Source: Taenia hydatigena (taxonomy: Eukaryota > Platyhelminthes > Cestoda > Cyclophyllidea > Taeniidae). From it: 64,000 bases of DNA. Shown here one piece after another: positions 28,701 to 42,400 of this stretch; the stretch's first letter is position 1, and each line of letters opens with the position of its first letter. The stretch spans positions 12,312,519 through 12,376,518 of the forward strand of contig JADWOT020000006.1 of NCBI GenBank assembly GCA_036345935.2, written 5' to 3'. The notes below the pieces were generated by a model that saw nothing but the letters and a program-made list of their open reading frames with translations, was not told the DNA's origin and ran no database searches. The translations under genes and the position numbers were made by a program.

Positions 28701-31700
28701 ACAATGGACTAAACTGGGTGTTAAGTTGGAATCTTGATCTGACTGTGAAAGACTAACTAGCTCCTCACTGCGTACAGCGTTCCCGTGGGCTGCTTTGGCT
28801 GCATTTCTGTTCCCCACCTATCGCCTCCGGTTGGCCCACATTTGCTTCCTTACGCCATGCTGAGTTTAGAAATGATTACCTCGATGGCGTTTGAGTAACT
28901 CGACCTAGGTTGCATTAGTTAATTGAGTTTGTGCAAACAACTCTACCATAGTCAACGACTTAAAATGTCACGATGTCTGCGCATGGCTACAGCTTAACCA
29001 GACTAATGGCGTCATCGGGATAACTATTAAATTAGTATAAACAATTTAATTCGAATTTCATATGAACACATGCGGACCCGCATGTGCTCTTTTATTAAAA
29101 AATCATTGCCATTTCGCGTTCACATTTGATGAGGGAGTGGAAAGGCGAATAACTGAAGTACTTGAGCAGTATGGCGGTTGATATATTAATATTTCTTCGC
29201 TAGAACACTGGACCGTCAGCCAAGGTTAATTCCATTTACGCTATAAGTGAAGGCAACTCAACCTATCAAACAGGGAATCAAAATGTCTTATAAGTCCATA
29301 CTTAATCCCTCTTCAATCAGTTCAGCATTTTAGCCAAAACTAAATGATCCCATAACCTACTTTAATGTGTCTGTTTTCGAGACATTAAAACACTAAATCC
29401 AAGATTGTTCCCTCAAACAACCAAGTTTTTACGGTAAACATTGTAATTGTTACCTCCGGTGATGCTCTGTAATTAAAAATAGAGGCTAATGTCAGTTCAC
29501 CGTGCTTTTAGCCATTTCTCCACCCAGGGAATTGCGAGAAACTTGAAGCATTATGTTCATAGTGATCCTTTCAGAGACCTAATAATAATGATGAATGGAG
29601 CACACAGAGTACCATAATTGTGTCTATGTGCCCAAACATGCCATATCAATACTCGTGGGCTCACTTTCTTTGATTAACTACCCCATTCAGTGCAATGTGG
29701 GTGGATTTAAGTTAAAGTTTATGATAAGTAAGTAAGCAAGTAAGAAAGTAAGTAAGTAAGTGAGTAAGGAAAGTGAATTACAAAATGAAAATAAGACATT
29801 TTCAAGTTCTTAAACTAAAAGTCTGAGCAAGTCGCTTTCGTAATGTGTAAGGAGAAGTTCTTGACTGTCGAATAGCATTTCTAGCACAGTCTAATAAAGT
29901 TCATTTTGGAGTACAACCACCTGTTGCCATGCGGGCATTAGGCGAACGGGACAATTCATTGATGGCGTTTAGTGCACAAGTGGCTGTGACGAGTGAGTGG
30001 GTTTGACAACTTCCCTAAAATCGCAAATGCGAAACACTCTGGATCACACAGGCAATCGAGTGAAATATATCAATCACTGCTAAAAAGTGACAATGGCTCA
30101 TTTTTGCACTGAATTGAGTCATTAAATACGGACCTTTGTCACGGAATAGGACTTGCGTTTTCAATAGACCAACATCAAGCACCAATTAACAAACTTAGGT
30201 TATTTTGCCATGGTTACAGACCACTAGCTGTTGTGATTTCATTTAAATTGCTTAGATTCATCAATTAAATGAAAGACCACATTTTTTGTTCCTGTCATAG
30301 ATTCGTAAACGGCCGTCAGATCGTATGAGTTGGCTTCTTCACCCGAAGTAAAAATCAGAGGAATACGCAAAATAAAATCTTGTCTCATAAATAAAGCAGA
30401 TGCTTTGCGTGGTTAAGGAAATTAATTACCGAATGATGCCGGTGGAACTGTGGTTTTGTCCAATCTTGTCTTCGGTCAAAAAGAAAAATACGCTCCTGAT
30501 TTTGAAGCTTCTATGCCCCCTATTCCAAATGAAATACATTTTAGTTTTGACTGTTTCTAGATGTCCTGAATCGTGAGATAAGGAAAACAATAGTTATTCG
30601 TGAGGTTAGGAGCACTTAAAAGTAGGAACTAACAGTCCTCACACCACGTCTGAGGTAAACATCAGCAATAAACAAGCATAACGAAAATGACACGATTCTA
30701 CAGTTTCATCAGGGGGAGATCTCAACAACTGTGCTTCTTCTAGTGCTCAAGTTTTACATGTATTCCTTGAATTTTTGTGTGCTTCCATTTTTCTTACTAA
30801 AATGCATCTCACAGAATAGTCCCAAGAGGTTACTGAGTTAGAAAATGCTATTAAACATTCATATAAGCATGTTAGGAAAAGCCTTCCAACATTCTTCACG
30901 CTCTTGGTCGTGATGCACTTTGCAAGTGCTCCAAAAAACTCCACAGAGTACCCGCTTAGACTATTAGTTTTCGCAGTCTAGACTGCACATTTATGTTAGT
31001 TGTTCTAATGATAAAGTTGTGTGAATGCTTCAACTAGGATATCTTTTATTACATTTGTGTATCCCGTGATTGGTCGAAAATGTTGGTTATACCTGATTAC
31101 CTCTTTCAAACTATACCACCTCCTGATAATTGATAAGCTCCATTATGGGACTTTTAGGCGCCGATTTGGAGTCCAATGCGAATGGCGTCAAGCGATTGCA
31201 CATTTGAGACCGAGAGCCTAATTCCGGTGGGTTTTCCATCTGAAACCGCAGGGATTCCGATCTCTTCTGGGAGTACTTTGCAAAGGGGGCAACACTTTTT
31301 ACTGCACCAATCACCTGTCCTCAGTTGCCCCTTGTCCCGTGGCCATGCAGTTGAGATGATAGCGGTTTCCTGCGGCCAGGATGAACAGCGCTCTGATAGC
31401 GGACGCGGGGCCAGCGACGAGGAAGCCATGTTCCAGGGACCATTCCAACCCATCCTCTGTGGAATTTCCGTTACTACCGCTGAAAAAGTCTCCCGCTCGG
31501 TTACGCTAGCTCCAGACCACCGAGGTTGGCTCCCGTCGGGAGAATGGGGTGATATACTTTAAGGCAAAATTACCTCGACAAATTCAGAGTAGGCCTTAGA
31601 TATCTTAATCACGATGGGATTATCTGTTCCTAATTATTTAAACTTAAAAATGTCTAGTAAGCATAAAGTTCTTATATCTAAATTAAACGGTGATTCCGAT

Positions 31701-32294
31701 ATTCGTGAACTGGAGTAAAAAAGAGACTAGATATGGACAACCCTAGACAGATTTGAACAAACATCTAATGAGGATTAACATTTTATGATTCAGCCCTTTC
31801 TAATGACGTAGAAGAGGCGATACTCGGGTGAAAATGAACTCTCATTAGTTTTTATCTATCATAAAATCAATTTTAATTTGGAATGCTACGCCGTTTTGGC
31901 TTCAAATATTTATCTTTTATTTTCTTCCCCAGATTTCATCAGCAATGTTGCACACCTCGAGACCAGTGAGACACCCGTTACCACCACGAGTGGCATATAT
32001 TTGTGTGCAAGCTCTTTAGCAGGTCAGACAGGAACTGTTTCTACAGCTTCAGGAGCTGAAGAAAGACCTCAGAGATCCGTGTCAACTTTTGTAACAGCAA
32101 TTGAGAAGGAGAATGGAAGCCCACCACGCAGCGAGGTGCCCCCCGCCTTGGTTGGAAACGTCAACAAGACATTCAGTTTGCCACGAGAGGGCCTCTGTAT
32201 GACGCAAAGCCTTCTTGATGATCACACCGCTGATGAGAGCGCCAACAGACTATGTCAGGAGATCGATCACCTCCTCTTTGACAATATGATATAG
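10722..32294 (+). CDS. Protocadherin with seven cadherin repeats, 10 exons, complete
   Basis: A calcium-dependent homophilic adhesion receptor of the plasma membrane, predicted at 1319 residues. Exons: 10722-11588, 12245-12550, 14035-14475, 15600-15755, 19041-19397, 20822-20960, 21916-22352, 27181-27684, 31158-31548, 31933-32294; every junction keeps phase. A signal peptide covers residues 1-19. Calcium-binding linkers end repeats 1-6: IDVDDNSVEF (135), LNINDMEPVF (259), LDINDEAPAF (361), HVQDRNDNAPIF (506), IIDVNDHAPL (622) and ILDVNDNSPI (737). Repeat 7 ends in ELVIEDVPS just before the membrane helix (about 943-968) and RRRR stop-transfer. The cytoplasmic tail of 351 residues has no domain I recognise. 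Seven repeats match the PCDH1/7/9/11 (delta-1) layout, but I cannot assign orthology. Glycine runs in repeats 1 and 4 are unusual. Introns are 384-4828 nt. Further alternative tail exons within 27685-31157 cannot be excluded. Confidence 0.92.
29725..29769. repeat. (GTAA)n / (AAGT)n microsatellite in a protocadherin intron
   Basis: About ten imperfect AAGT units lie in the intron between exons 8 and 9. The units carry single-base interruptions (gcaag, gaaag, gtgag). Confidence 0.85.
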
Positions 32295-32573
32295 TGTTTT
32301 TGTCTCCTCCCTCCCTCTCTTCCCCGATATGCATGTGAGTGTATGTGTGAATTGCGGAGACACGCGGATTCCGCTTCTACACACTTTATGCAAAAAACTG
32401 GCTGAACGGGTACGCGTGTCTGCTGTTTTTGAGGGTGTCGAGAGTTCCATTGCGTCTCGTTTTAACAGCCACTCTTTATGCAATTGTTCCCCAATATATA
32501 TGCACGCAATTGTAGATATTGTAATTGTGTGCATAAATGTAGGAAAGCTAAAACTTTTTTGCCACTTTATCAC

Positions 32574-32579
32574 AATAAA
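32574..32579 (+). promoter_or_regulatory. Poly(A) signal of the protocadherin gene
   Basis: AATAAA lies 280 bases after the protocadherin stop codon, and no other canonical signal was seen between them. This suggests a 3' UTR of roughly 300 nt. Confidence 0.55.
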
Positions 32580-32599
32580 CTCTTCGTAGCTGTCTTTCT

Positions 32600-35500
32600 T
32601 TGAATTTTAAATATCCTGGCTGAATAGTCAACGGCTCATCTTTTTAAAATATCAAACTAATTCAATTCATGACATTTATGCGGATTAGGTGTCACGCGTG
32701 TTCATGAAAGCGTGTCAACTAAAATGCGCGAGATGTAGGCTAGGAGGCCTCTTATGATGCGCAACTCGGAATGTCATTTGCTAATAAATCGGGTCTTTGG
32801 ATTGTAGCGACCAAGTCCCATATCTTCCTATCTTTAATGACAAAGATATATAAATTTTTGCCGTTTTTTGATAAAAGCATTACTTAAGAAACTTTGATTT
32901 AGACACGAATGATTGAGCTGGGATCTATCAGCCATACAAAAATATGTAATTAATTATGCGCCATGTTTAGCTCTGATTATTTAGGTCGCAGTTTCCAATC
33001 TGTTAAGCATAAAACCTGTAGGAGATTGGTTCCATTATCTGGATGCCTTCAGGTAGATGTTCAATGAGCTATCCGGCGTGGGAGACATCTCATAAACGAT
33101 TGAAATGCAAACGTTCACTTTACCTCGATGACCATCTGAAGATCTCATTTAAAACATAATGCCTCAAATTACTTGAAAGTGAGAGATTCTAAAAGCTCAG
33201 GTTTTATTCATTTCCACAAATTTGGCGTGCCAAGTGTTAAGGACAAAATGGATGCGTAACTACCGTCTGATGAAAGCAAACACCCAAAATGTAATGTTGG
33301 GGTTTGCTGTAGCAAAAGGAATGAGGTGAAGCTGTACCGGGAAGAGGAATAGGTTATTTTGGCGTTGAAAATTTCTATGCGCATAGCAGACCACCATAGA
33401 CGCAGAAATAATAGCTAAAGACTTCTTACGTTCCAACTGAGAGAGTCTGTTCTCAGTGGTAACCTTTTCAATCAAAAGTTGAAGCTTATTAAAAATAATC
33501 CTAGTGCAAAGTTGACTAAGTGCTCAGAGGAGTCTTCTAGGGCATATTAGTTAAGTCACTCCTGATTTGGATAAAGCACCATTAGTGAAGGACAGCTGCG
33601 TTTCTCTCGCTTACATATGATAATGACTTATTCAGTGGTTGCCTACTACAGTTTGTTAGACCACAAGTTAAATGGTGAGTTCGCTGGAGTTGCCGCTTTC
33701 AAGTCCCACCACGTATGAGATGTATTCCTGAGTGTCTAATGAGGAGAAAAATAAGGCGGTGAAGGGTAGAAAAAAACTCGGCTTTAAGTGCTCCAAGTTG
33801 TGCTGCATGATTAGCGGTAATGGTCTCTCAGCGAAAGACACAAACTTCGGAGCACATTTTTGCTTAAAAATATGGCGAATGCTCCAAACGAATTATATGT
33901 AGCTAACCTATCTTGTGAATTCAACATAAAAGGAAAGGTTGTTTGTGACATGCTGACTGCGTGCAAATGTGCTGGCTTATATCATCCAGACTAAGCGAAC
34001 GTGAAGCCGAATACGCTCACATTAAAATCGCCCCGTCTTCTTGTGAGCCCATCAGCTTTTGCGCTACTAGGTACGCCGATTCTGAATGACACTTTTATGC
34101 CCTAGAAAAGCACAAAGCACATCCAAGACCTTGTTCTTTTTTCGCTTGCCTCAAATTTTCCGAAAGATGTGCCTGAAGCTAGCTAAGTGGGCGGTATAAC
34201 ATTCTAAAGCCACTGATTCAAGGGAATTTTAACAGATTTTGGGGAATAGATGCCACGATTTTACTTTCATTGAAGGCTATTTATTTACTAAAATGTATTG
34301 AGATTAGGAAGGTCACGATGAAATCCTGCACTTTACACTAATTTGCACTGCAGAAAATCCCAGCCACCCAAGAATTCAGAAATTATAAGACCAACCACTG
34401 GCTGATGCGTCTGTTTCTCACCCGCGTGTCCGTGCTACTGTAAACTGTAAATAATGATAATTACAATTATACTGCATTAAAAATTACTTAGTAAAATGGC
34501 TTATGTGCGTCGTGCACAGGCTTTATGCTAAACTATGGCACAAGTTCACGTGGTCTGATTCGAGGTGATGAAGACCCCTAAATGATAATAATTTCAATCA
34601 AGAGGGATGTTAGACCCTGCCACATTTGTCCCCATTGGTATCTGACATTGGTTTTCACAACTGTTTAAGCCAAGCGCCACAGTTGTTAATTCTCTAGACA
34701 ACTTTGCAATAATGAAATTGTTTCGTGGCAATAACTTTGGATTTGCTCACCTTTCTTCTAGTTTTACTCTCATCTACGAACATTTGCAAATGAAGTGCCT
34801 ACCGAATAGTACGAGAATACAAGGGTATTGCTTTTTACTAGCCCATTTTCAGCAAGAACACGGCGGATAATCAGTGGGTTATTAGTTCTTCCCGTTGATA
34901 GCTTTTGGATGAATTAATAGGGTGTTGTTAAATAACAAATTTGGCTGCCATTTCTGCGACTTCTTCAAATTAGTTTTAAATACTTATACGGTTCCTTCAG
35001 AAGTATTTTGCGTAACCAAAATGCTGAATCAATTCTTGGAGCATGGCTGGACGCTCATTCACTAAGGTGTGTGATTGTGAGACTCCTTAATGTATCAACA
35101 CAAGTGAAACACCTAATAAGATTGTGTTTGACATCTATAAACTCTTTGCACCTACAACCAAGGTCTGAAAAAATAATGCTATGGCATAATGGCAGAATTG
35201 TCTATGGGAAGTGATGGTTTCTTGCTCCTCTTGAGTTTCCATTGAAACTTATTATATGACTCCAATTTGTAGGCGGTTCCGAAGTTTAATTTTTACATTA
35301 GTTAGCCGTCTGGAGGCATGGAGTATAAGGCCACTTTTTTCGTTTTTTGGGTGAATGCATTAGTTTGAAACTCATCGAATTTTGCCTAATCTTTGCCCAC
35401 ATGAAACATTTGCGGCCCCAAATGAAGGTGTCGAACAAGAAATATTTCCATTTGTGCAGCAATGAACTTACGAGCAACATTTACTGCATGCAGTGACTAC

Positions 35501-37065
35501 TGGAGACTGGTAATTTATGTTGGCTGTGCACGTGGAGATTGGCGTGATACCGTTATACGCTGTCCATGTACGCACAAAGCTTTGTGAGACGGACTACACC
35601 TAAGCATGCATTCCTGGACCATGGAAACAACTCTGGAATGCTTTGGCTTTGGATGGTGCTTCCCACCCATGTGAGGGAACCCGAGCACTCGGTGCAGGGT
35701 GTGGGCACTGAAGTAATCCCACTGAGTCATCCAACGAAAAAAATAAGGCAAATTCAAAGCAAGACAAAATGAGTCGAGGATTGCGTTTTCATAAATGCTT
35801 TTGGATGATTTTCGCTGCATGATACCCCTCAGGCGTGTTTTGAAATCCAGTTAAATTACCATAATTTATTCTCACTTTTAAAAGCCATGTATGCTGAAAT
35901 AAAATTTCTCAGAAAGATCTTTTCGATTTTGGCACCATAGAGGGAGTGTTGAACTTCGACTGCTTGTATGGAGGAATCAAATAAATTCAATTCCTTCCTC
36001 TCTTCTCCTAGTCAAAAAAAGCGCCCTTCTCACTCAGCCCCATAATTTCGATGGCAAAAGCCCAAATTAGTCAAAATTTGCCGCGTGGGCAGTTTGACTC
36101 ATCGACAGCAGGCAAGTGTGCCTTGACACTGTGATGGTTTTTGCGTTTCTCCTCACCCTACACTGATTGGTAGTGTCTGTTCTAATATGCAGCTGGAACA
36201 ACTTGTATCCTGGCTTTGTTTATTTGTAGTTAAAACTCTCACAAGCATTGCCGCATAAATATGACCCCGTCGATTTATTTTGCACCTCATGATGTAAACT
36301 CTCGTGCAGAAATGATGTCCATTCGAATCTTTCCAAACAGCAAAGTAAAGCTTTGAATGCGTTTACAAGACTAGACTATCGAAAAACCATGTTTAAAGAT
36401 GCTGCCAGATCTTATAGTGAATTCGCAAAAGCGTCGGTAAAGATCTCATTTTCCAGCGTGGGATTGTTCATTTGGAGTTTCATCCAATCTCAGCTAAATA
36501 ATTAAGTGTATTTAAAGTGGGGCACTGTTATAAGCTTGTCGCCCCGTTGAGTTCTCTTTACACTCAACATGCATTATTATCTCGCCCCACTCTTCAGATT
36601 TGGCTATTTTCGACAATAAAAACAAGCAACTTGCTGCCATGATTATTTACTCGTGTAAATTGATTAAATGTATTTAATCCATTTGATGTATGTATCACCT
36701 GATGAAACTATTCTGAGCACTTTTAGTTTTCACTCAATAATATGTTCTTATACAGTTTGGGCTAACTGACATCATACCAAGCTTCATTCTCAGGATATGT
36801 CTTTCTTACCAGTTTTGTCCCTGGTATCTTTAAGAGGTAGGTAAAATAGAGGTTCACAGTTATTTCAGATACCATCGGCATCAGTTGCATGTACTTCCAG
36901 GTTTTGAACAGTAGAACCAATTTTGGTTATTCAAGCGTGATGCAGATCACTGAGTTGACAACTAAATCACCAAAGTTTTTAACAGCAGAATAACGAAATG
37001 GTGTTCGTCTAAACTTAGTGAAAATATTCGCTTAACTAACTTTCGTCATTCACTATTCCAAATTC
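32600..37065. other. Intergenic DNA without recognised genes
   Basis: AT-rich sequence downstream of the protocadherin gene. A GC-richer island near 35520-35780 has open frames on both strands but no family resemblance. No RNA gene or mobile element is recognised. Confidence 0.5.
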
Positions 37066-37266
37066 ATGTCAAAATTACCTGTAAAAGTATGGAATTTAGT
37101 AGTTTTAATACTGTTCAAAGTGGTGTTCTCTATGCTCTGTGCATCTGCCGCCTTCGAGACTGTGTACGTCCTCCCTCCTCATGTCGCCCCCTTCATGCCC
37201 GACGCAGTACCCAAGCAACTGCAGCGGCAGTGTGCGCGGACTTGTGAAGGAGGGGTCGATAAATAA
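37066..37266 (+). CDS. Possible small secreted peptide, 66 residues, unknown
   Basis: This ATG-started frame has a textbook signal-peptide shape: a lysine-containing start, a hydrophobic core (VWNLVVLILFKVVFSMLC) and a small-residue cleavage motif ASA|AF near residue 29. A mature part of about 37 residues with two cysteines follows. The stop codon overlaps an AATAAA. Against it: the GC-rich half (37130-37380) is open in other frames too, there is no homology I know of, and no promoter is visible. I cannot name it. Confidence 0.2.
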   Translation: MSKLPVKVWNLVVLILFKVVFSMLCASAAFETVYVLPPHVAPFMPDAVPKQLQRQCARTCEGGVDK

Positions 37267-37269
37267 AAC

Positions 37270-39470
37270 ATGCCCATTGCTCCACCCTCGTGGAGCTGTC
37301 CCAAGCCCTCCAACCAGATTTGAGGAGGTCCACAGTCGCGCATTATTTATGCCCATCCAACTGCCGCATGCGTGAGCAACTTTATATAGGTGTAAAGTAG
37401 GCCAAATGGTTGCCTCTCAGCACTGGCCCTTCGTGATGTACAGCGGTCACCGCTGATGCAGACACAGCTGCTATTATGCTACGACTAGCACAATTCTTTA
37501 TTGAGTCAGTCAAGTAGTCTTATGAGCATGTATGTACTGCGCATTGGGATGAAGCGATGCGCCTTCCCATAAGAAGCCTTCCAACTATTAACTGACTTTT
37601 GCATATACCTGAGGCAGCACTTTTTAGTCCCAAAACTAGATCCCAACTGCCGTCGCTGGGATTCCAATGCACCTGTAAGCTGCTTCCGTCGTCCTTTGTT
37701 TTACTATGAGTTACTATGCTCTAATTAGGTATTTGTTATTTGAAAATTTAATAAATTTCACAAAACTCACACAGGGCTTAAATCTAACAAAATTTGAGAA
37801 CAAGGCGCCTGTTTGGTATGATTTCTTAAAATCGCCATCACTTTCAGGCATTCAACGAAATTACCTTCTCAACGCAGTCAAATGCAATGGCAATTCCATT
37901 ATAAAAAATATTGCACCTTGACAACTTCGTGCCGTGCTTCCTTGCTTAAAGGCGTGCTGTCTGCCTTAGCTTAACGACGTTTTTGAAGCTACTCTATTCC
38001 AATCATTAATTTGGTCGCTCTGATTACAGTACACCGGAATACTAAAAAGCACATTCAAAGTAACTTTATCGCGATTGTATGGACACCATCGCAGCAGCAT
38101 AATCTCAACGACCCAGATAATCAAGGTAGTGATTGGAAATGATAACATTGGCATAAGCTTATTTCAAATAGATTAATCGCGCCACTTACTGGTATTATTG
38201 AATGTCACCTTGAATGAAACAAAATTTTCCAAGTACTAGCCGTCTACAAGGCTATCTACTATGGAATCGCACGACCTTTTATTAGCACTTTCAAATTCTT
38301 TGAATTCAAACCTGCATATTCAAATTAAAACCTTCATTGCCTAGTCTACAAAACGCCACGAAGAGGCAATTGGCGGGTTGAGTCAAAAGCCCTTCGTATT
38401 ATACTCCTGTTTCGCTTATATGCATATGAAAAAGAGGGAATGCATATCTTGAGGATATGCAGTCGTTATGGAAACTCAGCTATGCATTCTTCTCGAGGAG
38501 ATATAGGACTAGCGCATGCCTTGGGTAAAAAAAACTAGTGTCTGGATATTCTAATCCTCATAAGAACGTCACTGTTTTTGCTTCTAGCAATACCTCACGC
38601 GATCATTTGATCATAAAATTATTCCAACACCTTTAGTTTCTTTTACAATAGACGATCCTTCTTCGTTTCAGAGATTTATCAAGTTATTTCTGGAGAGACA
38701 CCCGCACTCTCCTCCCTTCATGGTTATTTATTTCGATTTCACTTGATTTCGGAGAGAATTTTACAAGTACTGTGAGGGTTGGAGCGTATAAATTTGCGTC
38801 TGGGGAGAGTTTCAAGCATACTTACACTATTACTAGCCATAACACCCGAGGTGAAAAATTCTACCGGTGCCCGCTCGGAAATAGTGCAATGAAGACGACA
38901 AGAGGTCAGAAACCGACAGGATTGAGAAATGCGAGGTGCCTAAACCCAATTTACAAGAAAATACAATTTAGACGAAAAATGGGAGGTTCCTACCAATGCT
39001 AAGATAGAGCTCAATAAACTAGGCTTACGATATCACAAACTGGGTGCTTTTTTGGAATACGCATTGACGTGTACCATCTTTGAAAACTAAACAGCGATAA
39101 AAAATGGTGGATTAAAATAGGTAACTAAACAAGAAATTCTTATGTAGAACTACCAAGGGTTGTTTTGGCGCCAAGACTTTCAGGAAATACATATCACCCA
39201 TCTGTTAATACAAAACGAGGAGGTGGAGCTCCAGTTTTGGAAATAACGTTGGAAATCATAAGGCAATTTCGCAGTTTTTCGATTAGGCATTTAATAATGC
39301 AGAACATAGTGTTTTCACCCGCAATCTGTTGACATGATTGTGGAACGCGCTTCGAGCGGCACTACATCAGAATTACCAGTAACAACTACAATAGCAATAT
39401 CATTTAAAAAATTCCTTGAATGAAACGACGTGTTAGATGTGGCCCAGCAGGGTGAGGCAACAAAAGCGGA
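37270..39470. other. Intergenic DNA without recognised genes
   Basis: This is the 3' flank of the ABCC10-like gene. No coding region is recognised. A weak ATTAAA poly(A) variant on the minus strand at about 39290-39295 could serve the ABCC10-like gene, about 180 bases past its stop. Confidence 0.45.
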
Positions 39471-42400
39471 TTAGGAAGGCGGATCATGGCTGTGAAGCAT
39501 TTTGTAGAAATACGAGGTGGGAGTCTGGGCCAGGTGTTGCGGTGAGCCCTCCTCTACGATGCGGCCAAAGTTCATCACCACCACGCGGGAGCAACATCTT
39601 AGCACTGTGAAGAGTCGATGCGCTACCAGCAAGACAGTCGAACTTGCAAACTCATTGATCAAAATATCCTAAATTTCACACGATGCAAACGTCTGTTAAG
39701 AGATCCCGAACCTTTTCGGTATTTTTAGCTAAAAGAAGTACATCGTGTGGGAGGCAAAACTATGAATGCTGGTTGAGAGGATGTAAGAAGTCAGACGTCT
39801 TAAGCCTTGTTTGCTTGTCTGCAGTTGGATTCTACAACCTGGATGCTAGGTAATGTTCTACGTCGCATAAATAGAACAAGCAACATGCTTTAATTACATC
39901 AAGGACCACAAAGCACCTGGCTTACTTGAATCCTTCTCTCGCAATCATCATCGAGAGATGAAGTGGCCTCATCAAGGCAGATGACACTGTGCCCAGCCGG
40001 ACTAAGACGAAAGAGGGCTCGAGCAAGACAAAGGAGCTGTCGCTGACCTGCTGATAGGCTCCGACCGGCCTCACCAACTTCACTAGCCAGAAATGTCAAG
40101 GCCTCGCTCCCTTCTTTCACCAAACCACACCTGATCAATATGTCCGTCAACTGATCATCTGAGTAAGAACTAAAAGATTGAAGAGTCCCTTCTTGCGTAT
40201 CATTATTATACATGCCCTGAAGGTTCCAGATGCCCTAGTAAATTGTTTACCTGACAAAAGTGAGTTCTTGAGCAAGCATAAGTAGATCAGCATCAGGCAA
40301 ACCATTTAAAAGAAAACGTTGTTCCAGTGTCTAATATAAAAACGCTCACCCATCAGGATCAAGATTGTCGCGAACAGTGCCAGAAAACAAGAAAGGATCC
40401 TGCGAAACACACAACATTCTTGAGCGCAAAATGTTTAATGGCACTTGACGCACATCCACGTCATCGACTTTCACCTAAAGTGTTGCAAAAGGTAGTCTGG
40501 TTTACAATACCAGTTATTGATTTTGGGTCTCAAGTAGATGCTGGTGCTGTTCGGAAGTGAAGTGCTTTGCTTACTTGTTTAGACTCAGTAGTTAAACTCC
40601 AAAATTTTGACTGCGTGCAACCTGCCCATTTCCCGAAAAGCCAATAAGCTATACGAGACATTCATGAACTCGACTGCAAAAGATGGCGCGTAATTCATAA
40701 TCCAGAAACGTATTTGCGGAGCGAACCTCAATCTAACATACTTTCTTCCCCTAATGGAATTGAAAACCTACGATTTTTCAAATCGTTTTATTTGCAAGCT
40801 GCATTACTTGTTAATTTTCAAATCGAAAGTCCTCAGTTTTAATGTAGTCACTGACCATTTTCGCACGTTTGGATCATTCCAAAATGCAGATACTCTACTA
40901 TGCTGTAGCTTAAGAGTGTTGGTCTATCAGTGAGAAAGGAAGAACTGAAGAGATAGTAAGAATACTGACCGTGCCCGTGGCGCCACGGAAGTTTTTGGTG
41001 CGGGCAATCTGCGGGTTTGTAACAGGTCCTTCGAGATGGGGCACGAGACGGAAGAGGACACGCAGGAGAGAGGACTTACCCGAACCCGTCCGACCGACCA
41101 CACCGACATGCTCACCCGCCTCTACTTTGAGGGAAATGCCACTCAGCGCAAAGTTCTCTTTTTTATTCCCTTCCACAATCGCTTCTGTTTGCTCGATCGA
41201 CACCGTCGCCGAAGGATACACGAGATAGACATCTTCGAACACAATGCGACCCGCCTTGGGCCACGCGACGTCAACTTGAGGACAGTCTGACAACTCGGCT
41301 TGCAGAAAGTGCGTTGAATCTGGCGGCTGGCGGAAAAGCAGAGGTGGGAAGTGTAGCCAATAGACGAAGCATGTTTGAATCAACTCATGGGAACATGGGC
41401 GAGACGAAGACGTTTTATAGATGGTGATACATTATAAGGAGCTAAATAAAGATGTTTAAGTGGCAATTTCACTCAAAATAATGCTAATATGGTCCAAATT
41501 ATAACGTGCATGGCTTAACCAAAGTTTTAGTGCAAATCAAATAAGACATTTTCCGTCATAAAAGAAAAGTAATAGCAACTTGAGAGCAAAAAATTTTAAA
41601 CAAATGTCTTTTTTGCATTCATGCGAGCTAACCTATTAATAGCAACCAAAGGTCACTCTAAATTATAATAGATTCGGTACACTGGTGCAGAGTTTTAGAA
41701 CTGGAAGCGGTCATCAAGGAGAGGTCAGTTTCACATGTGTTAATTAAGTACGCTAGACACCATTGGAATAAGCTGTTTACGGCATGTGATGCAGTCATAG
41801 GCGGGTAAATGAATATACATAGGTTCTGACCGGCCAAATGTATGCTTGTTTCATGGTAAGCATTCATGTGACTTGGATGCTTGAATGTTTATAGAAAACG
41901 TGGATCTCAACGACGCCTAGAGAAACTCAAGCGAAAAGCAAATACGCATCAGAACATCTCAGTCGTCCCGAATGAACAATAAACGCCGTAAAAGAGCGCT
42001 TAATTGAACTTATAGAAGTACACAAAAGGGGATTAATGTGAAGTAACATTATCAGAAGGTGCGCTTAAAAGTGGGAAGTATAGTGAGAGGTAATAGGATG
42101 AGGAAATGACTCAATTTAGTGCAGGATAATGAGGAGGACCTGCAAAAGACGTCACTTTGCTCACCACAACAGAGCAGGAGACAACATTGGCTTCCAAAGG
42201 CATCTCTTCCGTCAACTCTCGACACCGTTCGACTGCGATAAAGTCCTTCTCAGTATCGCTCATCATGGCCACCAGCGAGGTCATTGAGCTGGCGAGCATT
42301 AGGGCGTAAATCACTGCCAATCCAGCTATACTCACCTGAAACATTAAGGCAAACCCGCACTAACATCCTCTGATGTAAATCAATCGACATGGGAGTTATT

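Noticed and set aside
40252..40349. Extra ABCC10 exon after a 19-nt GT...AG gap
   Set aside because: A 19-nt intron is too short, and the block has a stop in the required phase. Splicing from 40350 directly to 40169 restores the family length exactly.
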